NCBI RefSeq assembly: GCF_014851395.1
Contig: NW_024040928.1
Location: forward strand, 8,557,728 to 8,621,727
Direction of reading: 5' to 3'
Length of the DNA stretch: 64,000 bases
Source of the DNA: Micropterus salmoides
Lineage: Eukaryota; Chordata; Actinopteri; Centrarchiformes; Centrarchidae
This document shows positions 58,800 to 64,000 of this stretch, piece by piece; position 1 is the stretch's first letter, and every line of letters starts with the position of its first letter. The position numbers and the translations under genes are program-made. The notes beneath the pieces are model-generated. The model was not told where the DNA came from and made no database searches. It saw only the letters and a program-made list of their open reading frames with translations.

Positions 58800-61700
58800 G
58801 AGAGGGGAAGAAATTCATAATGCATAATAAAACAAAAGGTGTCGTGGGAAACATCACTGATATTAAAATCAGAGGCAGACAGATCTATATGAAAAATGCA
58901 GATTTGAAAATGTAAATAACCATGGCCCTAGGGGGGAGGGGGAGTGATTCAAAGATAGGATGACAACATGAAGAGAAAGGCATTTATATGGGGGCTTTGA
59001 TGTTTCTCACATCCAAATTTATGCTACTGACGACCAAAATAATGCCACTGAAGGGGATTTTACACAGTGCACTGCTGGCCCTGTTTCATACCATGATGAT
59101 ATAAAACACATTATGCTTCACATTATCTCAGTGTGAGAATGCCTGGTAATGAGATGATTCACATTCAAGAGGGATACTTAAGATTGCATTTCAACATTTC
59201 CAAACAACAACATGTTATCTTCACATTAAAGCCCTTTTCCGAAACAAAGGCGTTTGATCCGTGCTCCAATATGTGTTCCCTCAAAGGGAAATCCACACAG
59301 TGTGCCTAACCTTAGCCTTTGAGGATGACCCTCTCACTTAAATCCAAACGCGCCCAGATTGCTTTGACTTTCTGCTGGAGTCCAGCTGTCAGTCAAAATC
59401 AGAAGGAGAATGGACCTCAGTGTTTGCATGAATTGTTCCTTTAATAAAGCTGACTGTCCTTGTTGCTCAAGGGGCAACACAGGATGTGCTCCTGTTTCTG
59501 CTGCTGTGCCAAAATGACAGTGCAGTTAAATGAAATTTGAAGGTTCTGTAGTGTTAGACATCATTTGTGAACATATCATTTTGTTGCACATCCTGTTCAG
59601 ATCCAATATCTTCCCAGATTTAGTTCCTTTTTGGTGCTTTGTCCTCTTATGACATTGTTACAACTTACAGAAGGTTTGGAGGAGTGTGAGAAAACTATAC
59701 TAGGACACCGCACTGACTTTTGCCCTTCTTTTCTGTGCAGGAACGCCAACCCCTGGGATTGTAAGGGAAAGAGTAGGGGTTTCTGGCTTTTTCCTCATGT
59801 AAATCCACTGCACATGTTTAGCCCTGTTGCAGTGCTTTACGATACTCAACTCCCGAACATCGCCATTAGGGAGCTCTCTCACAGCCATTATTTTGAATAC
59901 ATCATTATTCTGGCAGCACTATCACATCCAGCTCATCACCATTTTTCTCCTTTTTCTTTGTTTTGAATAGATAAAAGCTTCATGAGACGAGAGCATCAAG
60001 TCACTTCAATCGCAAGATTCATTGGCTCTTGAGCTTTTGCATATGTTGTCAAATGCCAGTCAACATCTTACTCGGTTTTGAATGTAAGATCTCTCTTTTC
60101 ACAATACTACCATTTGCCCAAAATGTAAAGGTGTATGTTACTCCTTTATATTTTTGGTATAGAGTGCTGTAAAAAATCTAATCCTTATCGGTTATGATAA
60201 CATACTCACAAAGTACAATGTTGATCATCAAACAAACCTTAAATTAGTTTATTTGGAAGATACAACTTTCTAATAACTGATGTTTTATGAAAGGTTTAAA
60301 TGAATGTCATTAATAAGGTTAATAAATCATTTAAAAAAGCATTTATCAGTTACAAGCCATTGAAAAGACCAATATCTAGGATGCAAAGTTATGCAAAATT
60401 GCCCAAAATCCATTTATTTACTTAACAGGCATTTCCCAATGCTTTACTAACATTTATAACCGCAAAACACTGGCCAAGGAGATTTTCACAACCTAGAAAC
60501 CCCAATTTTTTTTCTCATTCTTGGCTTGATGTGAAAAGCATATGTAAAATATGTATTAATCATTAAGTACCATAAAGTACAACATATGAACTCTTTGTGA
60601 AGAGTGGCTTTTTGAAAAGTGGTACCATTTGGGAAACAATAATGAAAAAGACATTATTGGGTGTGTTCATTTTTCAGTTTATCCTCTAAATTAAGTGATT
60701 TGGATGATCTGGATAAAATGCTTTACAGCCTATCTGATCCTCTGACCACTTTCTTGTTTCTTTCCACGTCAGACTTGATTTTAGCAATGCTGTCATGTTC
60801 CCTGATTTCAACAACTTCTATGGTGAGTACAAGTCATCATAGAAACAATAACCAAAGCTACAAAAATGAGAACCAAGTTGTAATAAACGGGAATTATCCT
60901 TTAAAGTCGAATCCAAATAAGAAACACAGGAAGTACTAACGTGCTTAACAGTTGAACTGTCTGCCAAGTTAGCTAACGTGGACGTCTTAGCACTTCCACG
61001 TGTAGCTCTGCTGAGGTCAGTCTTCCTGCGCCCTTTAAGAGCACATAAGGCCTTCACCCCCGCCCGCTCCACAGCTGCTTTTAGTCAAGGCCTGAGGTCC
61101 CTCCATCTTCCCTCCCCTTCCCCTTCCATCCCTTCATCCCTCCTGCCCCTCAGCTTTCTGTTCTCTTGCCAGGACTGTAATCAAGCCTTCAGCTTGTGGC
61201 CAGCTTGAGCCCGAAAAGCCACCAACAGACTAAACTATGAGAGAAATGAAGGGCAGAGTGAGATGGAGGCGAGCGGGGTGTGAGAGATAGTCATTAAAAC
61301 TGTGCCCTGTGTGCAGAGAGAACACCAGCATAATGTTTTAAATACAGGGATTGCTGCAGTTTGTTTGGGAAAACATTATTGTAGAAAGTTCTGGCACCGT
61401 TAAAGATGGCAGCACAGGAACAGTACACAAGTGAGCACTAATCAAAAACATATGCACCTCAAATTCCGCTCATAGCATTGTCTGATTAAGGCCTTTGTCA
61501 AGACGTGTGTTGGTGGGAAAGGAGTGAGAGTTGCGATTGTGAATATTGTGTACACAGTGAACATCTAATAGAAGAATTAGGCTTTCTTGCTTAGGGGGTC
61601 ACCTTTTAGAGACGCTCTTGGAGTCTGACTATACCTGCTTTTGTGTGCTTTCTCTCTTTCCAGTGTCATCTTCCATAGCTGGAGGGGATGGTGTACACGC

Positions 61701-61835
61701 CATGGTCATGTCCAAACAAACCCCCATCTTACTCCTCAACACAACGCCCTCTCAGATGACATGACTGCAACAGCAGCCCATTATTCTGGACAGCCTTTTG
61801 GTTTGCTCAAGGATGTGATGTTGTCAGAGCTGCCT
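58800..61835. other. Non-coding desert segment
   Basis: AT-rich DNA without recognised repeats. The open frames at 59631-59966 and 60661-60939 have no domain or splice support. Confidence 0.5.
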
Positions 61836-61839
61836 TTCA

Positions 61840-62420
61840 GGGCCTGGTCCATGTACACGCCGTCAAGGCCACTGAAACACAATGCTGAGGATCATTACGC
61901 ATATATGCGGGGCCATAATCCGCTTTTTTGCATCCAGACAATTCCAGCAGCGCAGTGCCACATGGTTAATATGGTGGCGACGGTACGGGGGATGTGGGCT
62001 GTCAATTTGATTGAAAAGAAAGTTAATTTCCCATATAAAAAGATTTGTGGAAAAGTATATGCTAGTATGGGCAAAAAATAAAGTTCAGTCCCTACTTCAG
62101 ACGATCCCCTCTTCAATATTTTTAGCATCTAAATATTTGTTTGCCTTCTTAAACCGAATTTAAATAAAATAGGTTCACTTTATTTTCTAAAGACATTTGT
62201 AAAGGAAAATCCATGGCAGGAAATCCGCCCAAATCCTTGGAAAATCCAATAATATTTGCATAGAGCTTAAAACATGCAAAGTCCCTGCGTACGAATTAAG
62301 CTGGAAAGGAAAGCCCTGCTGGTTATGCATTAAAATGGATTGGAAGCCGGGTTTGACTCCTACAGGTAAAAGCCCTGGAGTGTCGACTGATTCTGCACTT
62401 TGAGGAGACAAAAACCAGAG
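61840..62420. promoter_or_regulatory. Candidate conserved non-coding element
   Basis: Complex sequence with CATTACGCATATATGCGGGG, TTTTTTGCATCC, GGTTAATATGGTGGCGACGG, GTCAATTTGATTG, AAGTTAATTTCC and an exact octamer ATTTGCAT at 62254-62261. A chance 146-codon frame (61641-62081) crosses it but shows no protein-like features. Confidence 0.35.
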
Positions 62421-64000
62421 ATGTCCCTTCAATGCTGTCCGACTCCTCACCGCGCTGCAGGATAATCTGCAGCGCTGCACATTGCTCAGTGACCCTCTCC
62501 TGCTTTCACGCCTACCTTTTGAATCAAAAAGATGAGCACAAAGACATCACACAACAGCCTGTGAGAACGTAAAGTCGAAGAGAGGAGAATGTGGAAGGGG
62601 TTTCTTTAGCTGAAATTCTTCCAAGGCCAGTGCTGATTACAGGACACGGCCTGACACAGTATGCCTGCGTGCTGTCAACTCAGAGAAAACAAACATGGAA
62701 TTTATAGCACATTAAGAATTCAACAGGCAATCTATTCAAGCAATTAATGGCGTATGAAAATAAGCTCTGTTGGCGTTGAAAGCACTCCAACATGAATGTA
62801 GGCCACGACTGTTGTGTGCTTTTGTTTTCCGCTGATTCGCCCTTGAGGATCACAGTTCCAGAGCTCACACTCCACACAAAGCTTCCCTGCAAGTTGTTGT
62901 GCCCCCCTTTCATATTCTTGTGTTAAAACGTACAGCATATCTACAATTACAGTTCCCCCTGTTTGCCCACAAAGCACAGTCAAGGTGATTCTGATTATAC
63001 TAAACAATGTTTGACATTGACAAGATATTCAGCTGTCTTTTGTCATCTCAGAATTGAGAAATTACACTACTTTAAGTAAGCTGTCTTCTGACAGTTGAAA
63101 CAGGCCAGTGCGGGAAACGTAAACAGAGCATCCAGATATTCTTGTATGAAAACAAACAGTGTAAAATACTGGACATCCTGTTCCCGTTAATTTCCCTGTT
63201 AGCTATAGTATGTTTATCATTATTATCTAATTACTGGTTTGAAAGAAGTGCTGATTCTGTAGCTGACGGATGAGTTTGAACCACAAGAATCCACACACAC
63301 ATTTTGAGACACACAAACAAGCTTTAGGCATTTAAGCATGCAGGTACTGTAAAAGTGACCTCTAACCTCACCATATTTACTTTGCACTGAACTATTGTCA
63401 CTCACAACACATTCCTGCCATATTTGCAAGGTCAGACGTAAGTGCCCCTGTTGAGCTGTTTTAACTACCCTTGTGAAACTTATACCAAACAGGGACATAA
63501 AAAAAATACCCCAAAACAGTTTATGCATAATATGGCACTTTTAGGGAGTAAATTGTGGTTTGGTTAAACCTACTTAGGAAATGTTTCCAAAATCCATGTG
63601 AAAATCTGACACATGTATATTTAAAAACAATCCTTTTTCATTAGTTCCCCAAAGGTTGACATTTTAGGGACACCTGAGGATTTTGTCACCCAACTATGAA
63701 GTGATGATGCTACCTGGGCTAGAAGTACAAATTATTCAATAAATCTGTCCTATGGAGTTTTTAAGCCACAGTGAACCTAAGGCCAGTAAACACCGGAGAG
63801 TCGTACAGTAAACTGAGATCTGACACGTGCCCTGACCCATGAGAGGGATTACGGTGAGGCTTTGACAGCTCAGGATCTCCACAACAACCACTTAGGACAG
63901 GAATCTGGCCTAAGGTCTTGAGGGAATGTGTATGTGTTTTGGAGACTTTTTTGCCTGAGGTGTTTCTCATGTGTGTCAGAGTAAAAGAAAACAGCAATGA
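62421..64000. other. Non-coding desert segment to window end
   Basis: No coding signal, RNA gene or recognised repeat family was seen in the last 1.6 kb. Confidence 0.5.

Noticed and set aside
61641..62081. 146-codon open frame on the + strand
   Set aside because: No domain and no protein-like organisation; the underlying DNA looks more like a regulatory block.
1..64000. CRISPR arrays, prokaryotic operons, phage or plasmid genes
   Set aside because: No regularly spaced direct repeats with unique spacers and no bacterial-type gene organisation; the window is vertebrate.

Overview
This window is vertebrate nuclear DNA and almost certainly teleost (probably percomorph). The grounds are the spliced gene structure, many CA/GT microsatellites, and several interspersed repeat families typical of fish: a tRNA-derived SINE, CAGTGGTGG-ended hAT-like elements and a long-inverted-repeat MITE family. 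Nothing here is operonic or prokaryotic.

The one secure protein-coding feature is the large terminal exon of a BCL11B (CTIP2) orthologue on the + strand, 15990-18046. It carries six C2H2 zinc fingers, an acidic tract and the BCL11B-type C terminus. Positions 1-15989 are its last intron. A 3' UTR of about 3 kb follows, with several candidate poly(A) signals up to about 21.2 kb.

From about 21.2 kb to the end no intact protein-coding gene is visible. This fits the gene desert known to lie 3' of vertebrate BCL11B, which is rich in enhancers. The desert holds AT-rich blocks dense in homeodomain and POU/octamer motifs, which I infer to be candidate conserved non-coding elements. It also holds a tRNA-SINE (22.1 kb), a three-level nested transposon (33.1-34.25 kb, middle element with 10-bp terminal inverted repeats and an 8-bp target duplication), further hAT-like and MITE copies (34.8, 39.8, 40.2, 45.1 kb) and another terminal-inverted-repeat element (43.0 kb).

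The most unusual item is a minus-strand gene-like relic at about 29.69-28.65 kb. It has a TATA box, good GT-AG junctions, two short introns, a Gln/Gly/Tyr/Pro-rich reading frame, a stop codon and an AATAAA signal, but the frame is broken several times. I could not identify the parent protein. A second, weaker set of exon-like segments lies on the + strand at 51.7-52.9 kb.

How the parts relate: bcl11b encodes a DNA-binding transcription factor (BAF/NuRD-associated, COUP-TF-interacting). The surrounding non-coding DNA is most plausibly its long-range regulatory landscape, but that is inference and needs cross-species alignment.
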